Positions 20,101 to 28,786 of a DNA stretch of 64,000 nt are shown one piece after another. The notes below the pieces were generated by a model that was given only the letters and a program-made list of their open reading frames with translations, was not told the DNA's origin and did not search any database. Position 1 is the stretch's first letter. Every line of letters starts with the position of its first letter. The stretch is from an uncultured Bacteroidales bacterium (GTDB lineage Bacteria; Bacteroidota; Bacteroidia; Bacteroidales; UBA3663), in contig CAJOLH010000006.1 of the NCBI GenBank assembly GCA_905235375.1, forward strand, positions 1 through 64,000. The letters are read 5' to 3'. The translations under genes and the position numbers were made by a program.

Positions 20101-22847
20101 ACGCATCGCTCGAACAGTTTGCCAGCCACTCCCTGCCGTTCTCTCTGTCGTTCCAGCGATTGATACGCTCGTTCTACAATAACGTGACGAACAGCAACTA
20201 CGGCACCACCATCCATGCGACACGTGCATATTCCCGCAAGTCAATCCGCAGCCGCGATTACGATCAACTCACCGAATATATTCACCAGCGCTGGCTCCGC
20301 CAAAACCGTGTCCTTATACGTGGTGTTATGGGTGCAGCTTCAAGGGCGAATATGGCAGTTTACGAGACTGCAATGGCCGATAGCAGCGAGGATTCCGAAG
20401 TCGTGACGGTCGGTTACGCCGTACAGATGAAGTCGAATTCCATGAATGATGCTGCCGAAATAATAGCGGAAGAAGAGATGAAAGAGCAAAGCGAGGATGG
20501 AGGCAGTTCTCCATCCCTGCAGCTTCGAAGCAACTTCGCCGAGACAGCCTTTTTCTATCCCCACCTTCTCTCCGATGCCAACGGCAACGTCAGCATCAGC
20601 TTTACCCTGCCCGAAAGCCTCACCGAATGGAAGTTCCTCGGTCTGGCTCACGACAAGGATGTCAACTATGGTAAGATCCTGGCCACGGCTGTCAGCCGCA
20701 AGGACTTCATGGTGCAGCCCAACCTGCCACGCTTCGTGCGCGAGGGAGACAAGGCCACCATTGCCTCACGTATCATCAATCAGGGCGACAAGCCCCTGAA
20801 AGGCACCGCACGCCTGCGTCTGCTCGATGCCGAGACCGAACAGGAAGTCTTTACAGCCACACAACCCTTCTCGGTCGATGTGGAACAGACCACGTCGGTC
20901 ACCTTCAGCATCGATATCGACGACCGCTATCCGATGCTCATCTGCGAAGTAAGCGCCGTGAGCGGTGACTTCTCTGACGGCGAGCGCAACTACCTGCCCG
21001 TACTCACTTCGAAGAAGTACGTCACCGAAGCCATCCCCTTCTACGTGACCAGCGACGAACAGGAGAAGCACATCGACATCAGCAGCCTCTTCAACGAGGG
21101 CAGTCAGACTGCCACCCACAAGCGTCTGCTCTTCGAATACACCGACCGCCCCGAATGGACTGTCATCTCGGCCCTCGACGGCATCAAGGTGCCCGATCGC
21201 GATTGCGCCACCGGCTATGCTGCCTCACTTTATGCCAACATCGTGGCTCAACGCATTGCAAAGAGCATCCCGGGCTTTGAGGATGCCCTGAATGCTGCCA
21301 AAAAGGCTGGCACCGACCAGCAGAGCCAGCTCGACCGCAACAACGATCTGCGCGACATCGTGCTCCAGGAATCCCCATGGGTTAACGATGCATTACGCGA
21401 AGCCGAACAGCGTGCACGCATGATTGACCTCTTCAACGACCGCCTCATGCAGGAACGCATCGACAAGGCTCGCACACGTCTCCAGAAACTGCAGCAGGGC
21501 GACGGCTCATGGAGCTGGTTTGAAGGCATGAGCGGCAGTTACTACATGACCCTCGCCATCTGCGAGAATCTCGCCATGCTTATCAATTCCGAAGGAAGTG
21601 ACGGACTCGATGTCGAGGCCAGAATGCTCGAAAAGGGATTGAGTTTCCTCGACAACAAGGAACGCGAGCACTATGAGTACTGCATCCGCAAGAAACTCCC
21701 CATCACGGCCAGCAACAATACGCTCAGTTATCTCTACGTCAGCTCACTCGCGCCCGACCACAAGGTGAGCAAGAAGGTCAGCACCATGCGCGAAGCCTAT
21801 CTGACTTACATTGAGAAGAACGTACGCGACCTCACCATCCACGGACGCACCGTGGCTGCCTGCGTGCTGCGCACCTTCGGTCATACCAAGAGTGCTGACG
21901 ACTTCCTGGAGTCAGCCGTCGAATACACCATCACGAAGCCCGGCATGGGTCGCTACTACGCTACTGACCAGGCATACTACTCGTGGCGCGACTATCGCAT
22001 CCCTACCCAATTGGCTGCCATGCGCGCCATCCGTCAGTCATCGCGCACCGACAAGGAACAGCTCCTCAACGAGATGCAGGTTTGGCTCCTGCGGCAGAAG
22101 CAGACACAGACTTGGGACAACGAGATGAATACTCTCGGTGCGCTCGACTTCCTCCTTGCAGGTTATCAGTCCAACGGAAAGCAAATCACCGCACGTCCAC
22201 ACGGCTTGCAGCGTTCGTTCAGCATCGACAACAGCATGCTCCCCACGCCCATCGACACCACACGCTTCCTGGCCGAACAACTCGGCTATGTGCGCACCAA
22301 TGTCGATGATGCCATCACCGCTTCACCCATCCGCAACCTCAGCATCAAGGCCAATGCACCAAGTGCAGAAATGCCTGTCATCTCTTGGGGTGCCCTCTAT
22401 GCACAGTACCTCGAAGAAATGGATCGTCTGAGCAACCAGACCACAGGCGAGCTCAAGGTGGCTATCAAGTTCATGAAGGACGGCAAGGATTTCGATCCTG
22501 AAACTGAGACGCTCAAGGTAGGCGACAAGGTGACACTTCGCGTCATCATCACTGCCGACCGCGATATGGACTTCGTGCAGATTCGTGCCCAGCGTCCTGC
22601 TTGCTTCGAACCCGTCACACAATACTCAGGCTACCGTTGGATGAATGGTCGTGGTGGTTACGTCAGCATGCACGATGCTTCGACCGATATCTTCTTCGAT
22701 ATGTTCACCAAGGGCACTACGACCTACGACATCGACTTCCGTGTCGATCGCAAGGGCCAGTACCTCTCGGGCATAACTACTGCCCAATGCGCTTATGCTA
22801 CTGAGTATGTGGCTCATACCAGAGCATATAGAATTACTGTCAAGTAA
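17154..22847 (+). CDS. Large bacterial alpha-2-macroglobulin-like protein without thioester
   Basis: The 1897-aa secreted protein has a signal peptide (1-26) and a helical N-terminal region (to about 300). Then come macroglobulin domains with FTDRAIYRPGQTV (about 506-518), an A2M domain with LTEWKFLGLAHDKD near 1155, and an alpha-alpha toroid with GDGSWSWFEG near 1455. In canonical members a CxEQ thioester traps proteases. Here the matching site reads DCATGYAAS (C1351) with no Gln at +3, so no thioester can form. It has no lipobox. Bacterial homologues usually neighbour pbpC; here the partner is a DUF4153 protein starting 7 bp after the stop. An envelope-protecting or peptidase-binding role is possible. 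Confidence 0.88.
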   Translation: MKRNYFIATLTILMNIVNIFSSDGQSYDEFWKNVSDLQQKDMPRKVIDEAQKIYDKAQKEKKFPHLAKAWITIVETKCDLDPDSFRIANFPPFPHEGLVEDAVYNAVMGSAYLAMTDSHISDFDEETKSEYNAKARELFTLSLKDKAALAKASALGYEPLIQEGEDSRLYQHDMLSLLTRFVLQNAQMKESEKAQLLGEVAAYYKQKGPRDAYALTELEHLTLLRNHEDYNLRLSSDSFLEALKTLVEETKDIEAGADVAQAYCNQIYNDDERLTFARWAQKQYKGSHIAPYFSNVEGELMNPTCTLYVPSGILPNRPFDIELRFRNQTQATVEVRLYNGKDKNRQFKTDGKLIDKRDYILGDDSLNVARRAENMPTSGERKDQFSLPAGHYIFIARTPQRVSIEDIEITSLRLFLFELPSKETLAFVGDIETGRPVPNATVVVEDYSGNDQQFFACNGKGEVIIPHYDRNKYVCACIKGSNDQTNRVYLYSSDAHEKNNNLHSSLFTDRAIYRPGQTVHVSAIVYQQNSDNTQVATDRKFTLTFTDANGKEIDKREVVTNQYGSYDCDFVIPTDRLPGRFTVTDNNSGSTSFRVEEYKRPTFDVKAKATESHGRKISIGDTIEVEAIAKTYADVPVQDAQVKYTIETAKCSFWFWGGSGWEQLSEGEGRTDEKGRIAVPVYLDPKKLDDDDDDQMLRYRVTFDITDIAGETHSATYTTAVSLQPFSISFSVPDPYDASSSQQIIVKARNASGEEVNVSGIFNVLTESYSSESIHSGTFQTGVPIELPALSPGQYYIEAFATDEAGNMVGKRRIESLRLYDSKAAIALNPKKMSRNEAQKDLTRFTGDFFHVAKKEFSEQMPAEVFFSPGCKDVYVGYMILANDRIVERGNIELGRELYRLIIPYDRSYGDGVRLFIWYARDGQVCNTSTTLTYVKPEKQLKLSWSTFRDRLYPGQDETWTLTIQGKDDKPVSGAELLATMYDASLEQFASHSLPFSLSFQRLIRSFYNNVTNSNYGTTIHATRAYSRKSIRSRDYDQLTEYIHQRWLRQNRVLIRGVMGAASRANMAVYETAMADSSEDSEVVTVGYAVQMKSNSMNDAAEIIAEEEMKEQSEDGGSSPSLQLRSNFAETAFFYPHLLSDANGNVSISFTLPESLTEWKFLGLAHDKDVNYGKILATAVSRKDFMVQPNLPRFVREGDKATIASRIINQGDKPLKGTARLRLLDAETEQEVFTATQPFSVDVEQTTSVTFSIDIDDRYPMLICEVSAVSGDFSDGERNYLPVLTSKKYVTEAIPFYVTSDEQEKHIDISSLFNEGSQTATHKRLLFEYTDRPEWTVISALDGIKVPDRDCATGYAASLYANIVAQRIAKSIPGFEDALNAAKKAGTDQQSQLDRNNDLRDIVLQESPWVNDALREAEQRARMIDLFNDRLMQERIDKARTRLQKLQQGDGSWSWFEGMSGSYYMTLAICENLAMLINSEGSDGLDVEARMLEKGLSFLDNKEREHYEYCIRKKLPITASNNTLSYLYVSSLAPDHKVSKKVSTMREAYLTYIEKNVRDLTIHGRTVAACVLRTFGHTKSADDFLESAVEYTITKPGMGRYYATDQAYYSWRDYRIPTQLAAMRAIRQSSRTDKEQLLNEMQVWLLRQKQTQTWDNEMNTLGALDFLLAGYQSNGKQITARPHGLQRSFSIDNSMLPTPIDTTRFLAEQLGYVRTNVDDAITASPIRNLSIKANAPSAEMPVISWGALYAQYLEEMDRLSNQTTGELKVAIKFMKDGKDFDPETETLKVGDKVTLRVIITADRDMDFVQIRAQRPACFEPVTQYSGYRWMNGRGGYVSMHDASTDIFFDMFTKGTTTYDIDFRVDRKGQYLSGITTAQCAYATEYVAHTRAYRITVK

Positions 22848-22854
22848 AAAAAGT

Positions 22855-24576
22855 ATGTCACTCATCCCTTCATTCTCTTCGTTGCGCGAATCGATGGTCA
22901 ACATGTCCCGTCGATTCCCTACGGCATGTTGTTTTGCCATAGCATTGTCCATCGCCCTCATCATCATGGTAATTGTTGAGGAATATCGTGGTGTGCCCAT
23001 CTATTATTGCACGGCAGCATTCCTGCTCTCGCTGATGCTTGCTCTTTGGAATGAGGAATACCAGAACAAACGAACGGTCTGGACAGTCACAGCCATTGCA
23101 CATGTCTTGTTGCTCATCGATGCCATCTACCTATGGAATCTTGACCTCTCACGCTTCAGTGCCGTACTTTACATAGCACGTGCTGCAGTCTATATAGCCT
23201 TTGCGTTGGGCATTCTTTTCCTTTCTTTCTACAAGGAAAAGAATGACATAAAGTCGTGGAATTTCACGTTCCGAATGATTGTTGCATTGGTCCTTTCGTT
23301 CATCATCGGAGGTGTGATGACAGGTGGCATCGAGGTACTCCTTTCGGGTGTTCAAAGCCTGTTCAACATCAAGATTGACTCCAAGGTATATCTCATCGTC
23401 TCCATCCTCTTCGGTCAACTTCTGCCCATGCTGCTGTTTCTCTCCCGTATTCCCCAAGGAGAAAGGAAGCATGACGATACGATTATTGTCTCCCGATTCC
23501 TGACAGGTGCGACACGATATCTGTTCATCCCCTTGGTGGGCTGCTACATGCTGGTGCTCTATGGTTATCTTGCTCGGATTCTGTTCTCTTGGGAATTGCC
23601 CAAGGGTACCATTTCGTGGCTCGTCACTGCTATGATGTTCGGCATCATTGCTGTCGAATTTCTCCTATATCCATCGATGCGCAGTCAGGAATCCAAGACG
23701 TTCGAACGTTGGGTGGTGCGATGGGGTCCCATTCTTGCCCTTCCACTGGTCATCTTGATGACCGTTGGCATCGTACGCAGGTTGGACGACTATGGCATCA
23801 CGGTCAATCGCTTGTATGTCCTCACGCTCAACCTTTGGTTCTATGCCGTCTGCATCGGGCTCTTCGTGTTGAAAGCTCGTCGCATCCATTGGATACCGCT
23901 CTCGTTCGGCGCCATCCTGCTGCTCACTTCGGCTCAGCCGATGAACTACTGCGAGATCGTCAAGCATCACTTCAAGCAGAAGATGACGGAGACCATCGCA
24001 CAATACAAGCCCGAACATCTGCCGATGAACCAGGATGAGTTCAACACTTGGGTTAATTCTCTACCCGAAGACGTATGCGATCAGGTGTATGACCAATTGA
24101 ATTATCTGAATGATTTCTACAAGGGACAAACGACCCAGTGGATTAACAGCGATGTATCCCTTTGGAGAAGTTACAGTAATAATAATGTCGAATCTTTTTA
24201 CTACAAAACGACTGCCGATCACATTACCATTCCCGAAGGCTACCATCGTCTCGTGACCAATAATGGATATGATGAATATGATATCGTTAATGCAACCGAT
24301 AGTCAAAATGACAGCATACAAATCGCTTCGTCAAAGACCAGTCTGAACGACAGTATTCTGCTTCTGCATACCACGGGTATAAACAATGAGGGCCTATCCT
24401 TCGAGGTCAATTTGGAGGAATTCCGCAGGAAGAAAGCTGAAGGCATCCGTCCCATCTACTACACAGAAAAGGAACGCGGCGACTCCATCCTGCTCTACTT
24501 CGAACGTCTCAGAATCTCCCACGATGATGAAGACACATTCTTTATCAGCTACGGTGTCAATGTTTTCTACAAATAA
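22855..24576 (+). CDS. DUF4153 polytopic membrane protein
   Basis: The 573-aa protein has about ten membrane helices in residues 20-385. These include the LYGYLARILFSWELPKG and RRLDDYGITVNRLYVL stretches typical of DUF4153. A soluble, mostly beta C-terminal region of about 190 residues follows. No function is established for the family. The ATG at 22855 lies 7 bp after the alpha-2-macroglobulin stop and gives a clean N-terminus; an in-frame Met at 22795 inside the upstream gene is less likely. The spacing suggests one transcript and possibly a joint envelope role. Confidence 0.82.
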   Translation: MSLIPSFSSLRESMVNMSRRFPTACCFAIALSIALIIMVIVEEYRGVPIYYCTAAFLLSLMLALWNEEYQNKRTVWTVTAIAHVLLLIDAIYLWNLDLSRFSAVLYIARAAVYIAFALGILFLSFYKEKNDIKSWNFTFRMIVALVLSFIIGGVMTGGIEVLLSGVQSLFNIKIDSKVYLIVSILFGQLLPMLLFLSRIPQGERKHDDTIIVSRFLTGATRYLFIPLVGCYMLVLYGYLARILFSWELPKGTISWLVTAMMFGIIAVEFLLYPSMRSQESKTFERWVVRWGPILALPLVILMTVGIVRRLDDYGITVNRLYVLTLNLWFYAVCIGLFVLKARRIHWIPLSFGAILLLTSAQPMNYCEIVKHHFKQKMTETIAQYKPEHLPMNQDEFNTWVNSLPEDVCDQVYDQLNYLNDFYKGQTTQWINSDVSLWRSYSNNNVESFYYKTTADHITIPEGYHRLVTNNGYDEYDIVNATDSQNDSIQIASSKTSLNDSILLLHTTGINNEGLSFEVNLEEFRRKKAEGIRPIYYTEKERGDSILLYFERLRISHDDEDTFFISYGVNVFYK

Positions 24577-24595
24577 GGGCAATCAATGGTATTGT

Positions 24596-24628
24596 CCCTT
24601 AGAACCCCTTCCTATCCCCTAATATCCC
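24596..24628. repeat. C-tract array between convergent genes
   Basis: CCC or CCCC tracts start at 24596, 24605, 24616 and 24626 with loops of 6, 7 and 6 nt, built from cccttagaa-like words. The minus strand fits the G-quadruplex rule G3+N1-7. It sits between the stops of two convergent genes and may also end transcription. Confidence 0.7.
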
Positions 24629-24637
24629 TTAGAATCC

Positions 24638-26941
24638 TTATAATTCATATATATAGTCAATGTAGATGCCTCGCATAAAGTTATCGTTCGAAGCTGCGCC
24701 CTTCCAATAGATTGCCTGGGGCGAGGTGAGCTTGAAGTCGGGGAACTTGATGAAAGTCCATCCGCTCTTGGGAACCACGTATTTCGACTTATCGCTTAAC
24801 ACGGGCTTATCTTTTCCAATATAGACATGCGACTTGGTCTGATTGGCCCAAGTAAAGACCTTATTGCCTTCTGCATCGGAAGGCAAGGCATCGTATATCT
24901 TCTGAGGCACATAGACGCGAGCTCCATATCGTTTGCCGGGCTTGGCCGTGAAGATCAGCGCCTGCGTCAGGTCGCCACGCTTCACGGTCATTCCGTAAGG
25001 CGTAGCTGCACCCGCCTTGATGTAAATCCATGTCTTGTTTTTGTCTGCCGATTTTATCAGATCAACTGCACTGACAGCTCCAGCCACAGCCAGTTCGGGT
25101 TTGGGACATTTGATAGGCGGAGCCCCTTCCAGATAGAAAGGATATTCGCCGGTGCCCCATGTCTGCTGCACACCGATGCTGTGATAGGCTCCACAGCCCT
25201 TGGCATAGACGACCCAAGGACCTATGGCCTTGCTCAAGCCACCCTGTCGCTGCAGATACACCGACCGAAGATTAATGACTGAAGACGTCTTGGGCAAAGG
25301 TGTGCCATCGTCACCCACGCCGACTATAGCATAGTAGCGATAGTAGTCGGTAATCTTCTGCCCATCGGCATCGAGCGCAAATATCTTACCATCTTCTTCT
25401 TTGTAACCGCTCGTGATGACATTCCCATCGATATCGACGATGTTTCCCTCACTGTTCTTCCGATAAGTGCGAAAGCGTTTCAGCCCGTTGCCGAAATTCG
25501 ACACCGTGACCGACTGCACGATGATGTCATGGAAGCCGATACTGCCAGCGAAGATGAACCACTTGTAGAGTTTGCCCTTGGGCGGGTTGTAGCCATCATC
25601 ACTGTCATACTTCATGCTCGAAGAAGCGCACTTGATGGGTTGCGTACCATTGCCACCTACACAGGAACCTTCGACTTGAATGTCGCCGAACTCACAATGC
25701 GTGAAGTTCATCTTGCCAGGCTTGCCATAGAAGAAGTTGCCCATGCATCCCTCGAAGTTGAAGTAGTAGAAATAGCAGGCAGAGACATCGCTCGGTCCCG
25801 GTGGATCGAAGAGGAAAAGCGGAGCAGCCCGTCCCACATTATCTATACGTCCGCAGTTGCGCACATTGGTGTAACCGAAATGACTTTCATAGCAGCGACG
25901 CAGCAGGACGCACGTTCCCTTGACATGCTGGAAGTAGAGTCCATCGAATTGTCCATACGGACAGCAGTCGAGCCACAAGGCAGCCTTCGTGACGTAACGA
26001 TAAGTACGATTAGTGATGGCCTCGCCATATTTGGGAATGAACCCCATATCAACCATCGACTCGGTGCCAGTCAGGAATGCAAGGTCGCACAGTTTGCACC
26101 CGCGCATGAACAGCGATTTCTTGCCTTCCAGATAGCCCAAACGGAAGATGTAAGGCTGCGATGTGCGGTAAGGCAAGATGCGGGCACCCGAAGCATTGGC
26201 CTGCATCTTAGGGCCTCTGATGCTGATGCCCAAAGCCGAGAAAGCATCTCCTTTGCGAAGGAGCAATGTGGGCGAAAAGGCGTAGGCTCCCTCGGGCAGA
26301 AAGAGGTCGTAGGTTGTGGCACGACGATCGAGGAAAGCCATCCATTTGACCATATAAGGCATATTGTCTTCGTGTGTGTCGGCTGTTTTTCTCCGAGCGC
26401 CCAATTGCAGGAAGTTCACCTCATTGCTGGCCGGCACTACCAAGTCGGCATAGAGTTCGGCCTCAGCATTGGCAAGCCTGATGAGCGTAGCCGTATCGAG
26501 ATAGGCCGTCGTGTGTTCGCCAGCCATCGCTTTCCAAGTCAGGTCGTAGGCATAGCCAACGACATTGTGCCGGCTGTCATAGACCAGCAACGATGCATCA
26601 TGATGCCCCTTGATGTAATAGGTGCTGCCTCCTCCATCGCCTGCGTCATAAAAACCCTTAGTGATGGCAACATCACCCTTCTTCAAGTTCGTACTTGCAG
26701 CAAGGTCGGCCACATTTTCATAGATATAGGCCTGAGTGTATCGAACTGTGTCAGCAGAAGCTGTCCCAATCCTACTACCATATATTCCCCGCTCTTCGGC
26801 AGGAACAGTCGGAGTATAGACAGCCGCTTTCTTCGGGTCAAGCGTCGGAACCTTAGCTTGGCTTTCGGCCTGTGCATACTGGTTCGAAACAAACACGAGC
26901 AATAGCGCCAAATGTCCGTTTAACAATCTTATATGTCTCAT
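24638..26941 (-). CDS. Secreted right-handed beta-helix protein, 767 aa
   Basis: The start at 26941 gives a signal peptide (about 1-25, ending YAQAE). The open frame runs 27 codons further upstream without one. Residues from about 60 resemble pectate-lyase-3/phage-tailspike entry domains (KKGDVAITKGFYDAGDGG), followed by repeated short beta strands with Asn/Gly/Phe turns as in a parallel beta-helix. The C-terminal 150 residues look like a separate beta-sandwich. I cannot name the substrate. With a pectate lyase and esterases nearby, a polysaccharide-binding or -cutting role fits, but no catalytic residues can be assigned. A -7 box lies at 26980-26987. Confidence 0.7.
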   Translation of the reverse strand: MRHIRLLNGHLALLLVFVSNQYAQAESQAKVPTLDPKKAAVYTPTVPAEERGIYGSRIGTASADTVRYTQAYIYENVADLAASTNLKKGDVAITKGFYDAGDGGGSTYYIKGHHDASLLVYDSRHNVVGYAYDLTWKAMAGEHTTAYLDTATLIRLANAEAELYADLVVPASNEVNFLQLGARRKTADTHEDNMPYMVKWMAFLDRRATTYDLFLPEGAYAFSPTLLLRKGDAFSALGISIRGPKMQANASGARILPYRTSQPYIFRLGYLEGKKSLFMRGCKLCDLAFLTGTESMVDMGFIPKYGEAITNRTYRYVTKAALWLDCCPYGQFDGLYFQHVKGTCVLLRRCYESHFGYTNVRNCGRIDNVGRAAPLFLFDPPGPSDVSACYFYYFNFEGCMGNFFYGKPGKMNFTHCEFGDIQVEGSCVGGNGTQPIKCASSSMKYDSDDGYNPPKGKLYKWFIFAGSIGFHDIIVQSVTVSNFGNGLKRFRTYRKNSEGNIVDIDGNVITSGYKEEDGKIFALDADGQKITDYYRYYAIVGVGDDGTPLPKTSSVINLRSVYLQRQGGLSKAIGPWVVYAKGCGAYHSIGVQQTWGTGEYPFYLEGAPPIKCPKPELAVAGAVSAVDLIKSADKNKTWIYIKAGAATPYGMTVKRGDLTQALIFTAKPGKRYGARVYVPQKIYDALPSDAEGNKVFTWANQTKSHVYIGKDKPVLSDKSKYVVPKSGWTFIKFPDFKLTSPQAIYWKGAASNDNFMRGIYIDYIYEL

Positions 26942-26979
26942 AGTCGAATATGCTTGATAACTGAATCTGATAAACGATG

Positions 26980-26987
26980 CAAAGATA
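26980..26987 (-). promoter_or_regulatory. Candidate -7 box for the beta-helix gene
   Basis: The minus strand reads TATCTTTG, 38 bp before the ATG at 26941. No matching -33 box is seen. Confidence 0.4.
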
Positions 26988-27057
26988 ACGTTTATTTTGA
27001 GAAAAGGAGCCGGAAATGCCAAAAAACTGCTTACAAATAATTATTTTTCACATTTGC

Positions 27058-27088
27058 TTGGAGTTTTCTTCAAAACTTCTTATCTTTG
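27058..27088 (+). promoter_or_regulatory. Candidate promoter of the two-domain esterase gene
   Basis: TTG at 27058-27060 and a perfect TATCTTTG at 27081-27088 are 20 bp apart. The leader to the chosen ATG at 27186 is about 90 nt. Confidence 0.5.
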
Positions 27089-27185
27089 CACCAAGACAAA
27101 TGCCATCAGTATCATCATGAAATTCTCCCCCCCTGCGTTTATACGGCAACCATCCTTGGTTGCTCAAGTTCAATATTCCACCCCT

Positions 27186-28760
27186 ATGAAAACTCTCCTC
27201 ACCCTTCTCCTCTCTGCCCTAAGCGCCGTCTTCTGCCTTCAGGCACAATCCTTTCAACCTGACCTCGTCATCAAACTCTGGCCCAATGGTGCACCCACCA
27301 GCAACGGCGATATGGAGCCAGAAAAAGACTTCGGCACACACTATGAACATACCCAGGATCCCGACATCTCGGTCTATTTGCCCGAGCATCCCTGCGGACT
27401 CGCTGTACTCGCCATCCCAGGTGGCGGTTACAGCAGCGTGTGGTACAACCACGAGGGACATCTGCCCGCAGCGTGGTACAACGAGCAGGGCATTGTCTAT
27501 GCCGTGTTAAAATATCGTTTGCCCAATGCTCATCCCGAAGTGCCACTCGGTGATGTGCAGCAGGCTATGCGCATTCTGCGTGAACATAGCAGCGAATGGA
27601 ATATCCAGAAGATTGGCGTGCAAGGCTGTTCGGCAGGTGGACATCTTGCCTCAACGGCTGCCACCCACTACACATCGTCCGACGTCCGTCCTGACTTCCA
27701 GATCCTCTTCTATCCCGTCATCTCGCTCGACTCTTCGTTTACCCACTATTGGTCGAGCCACTTCCTCCTGGGCGACAAGCCTTCGAAGAAACTCGTTCAG
27801 CAATACAGCAACGAACTGCAAGTGACACACGATACTCCACCCGCCTTCATTCTCGCAAGCAGTGATGACGGTCTCGTACCCGTTCGCAACAGTGTCGAGT
27901 ACTACAACGCCCTTGTAGCCCATGGTGTCTCTGCCACCATGCACCTTTATCCCGTGGGTGGACACGGCTGGTGCTGGCGCGACAACTTCCGCTACAAGCC
28001 ACAATATGTCAGCGAACTCGGGCAATGGCTTCGCACCCTGCTACCTCAGCGCCGTGTGCTCTGGATTGGTGATTCCATCACCGATGGCGGATGGGGACGT
28101 AGTGGAGGCGATATGCGTCCGTCGAGCGAACGCAATGAGTGGGACAAGAACCACGTCTATGGACATGGCTACGTCGAGCAGTGCGCATCTTACTTCGAGA
28201 GCCAGTATCCCGACGAGGAAATCAAGTGCTGGAACCGTGGCATCAGCGGCAATACACTCGAACAACTTGCTGCCCGCTGGCAGCAGGATGCCATCGACCT
28301 GCGCCCAAACGTAGTCAGCATCCTCATCGGCATCAACGACGCTTGCACCTTCTTCGATCGTCAGAAGCAGGACCCCTCGCTCACCTTCGACCTCAAGGCA
28401 TGGGAAGCTCAGTATCGCAAACTGCTTGATCAAACGCGCGATTCGCTGCCTGGTGTACAATTCGTGCTCTGCACTCCTTTCATTGCACGTGCCGGATGGG
28501 TGGCCGAAACCGAAAACTTCGACCAACGGCTACAGCTGATGAACGAAATGGCCTCCGCTGTACGTCGCCTCGCTCAGGACTATCATGCCACACTTGTGCC
28601 CTTCGATACGCTCTTCCGCGACCTGCGTGACCAACATCCCACTTCGAACAATTCCTATTGGATCTGGGATGGCATACACCCCACTCCTGCGGGCCATCGC
28701 AAAATGGCAGAACTATGGATTGAGAAAGCAGCAACCCTTGTGATGCCCCACCCATTTTGA
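27186..28760 (+). CDS. Secreted two-domain esterase (alpha/beta-hydrolase plus SGNH)
   Basis: The 524-aa protein starts with a signal peptide (1-20). Residues 25-285 are an alpha/beta-hydrolase of the acetyl-xylan-esterase/lipase type: oxyanion loop IPGGGYS (77-83), nucleophile in GCSAGG (S149), and a likely D228 and H260. Residues 288-524 are an SGNH/GDSL hydrolase: GDSITDGG (S297), GISGNT, GIND, and DGIHP (D495, H498). Both triads look intact. Two deacetylases in one chain suggest removal of acetyl groups at different positions on a plant glycan such as pectin or xylan. Met27186 was chosen over upstream in-frame Mets (26997, 27117) because it begins the signal peptide. Confidence 0.88.
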   Translation: MKTLLTLLLSALSAVFCLQAQSFQPDLVIKLWPNGAPTSNGDMEPEKDFGTHYEHTQDPDISVYLPEHPCGLAVLAIPGGGYSSVWYNHEGHLPAAWYNEQGIVYAVLKYRLPNAHPEVPLGDVQQAMRILREHSSEWNIQKIGVQGCSAGGHLASTAATHYTSSDVRPDFQILFYPVISLDSSFTHYWSSHFLLGDKPSKKLVQQYSNELQVTHDTPPAFILASSDDGLVPVRNSVEYYNALVAHGVSATMHLYPVGGHGWCWRDNFRYKPQYVSELGQWLRTLLPQRRVLWIGDSITDGGWGRSGGDMRPSSERNEWDKNHVYGHGYVEQCASYFESQYPDEEIKCWNRGISGNTLEQLAARWQQDAIDLRPNVVSILIGINDACTFFDRQKQDPSLTFDLKAWEAQYRKLLDQTRDSLPGVQFVLCTPFIARAGWVAETENFDQRLQLMNEMASAVRRLAQDYHATLVPFDTLFRDLRDQHPTSNNSYWIWDGIHPTPAGHRKMAELWIEKAATLVMPHPF

Positions 28761-28786
28761 CGATGGCCCGAGTGTAGCAGCAGTGG

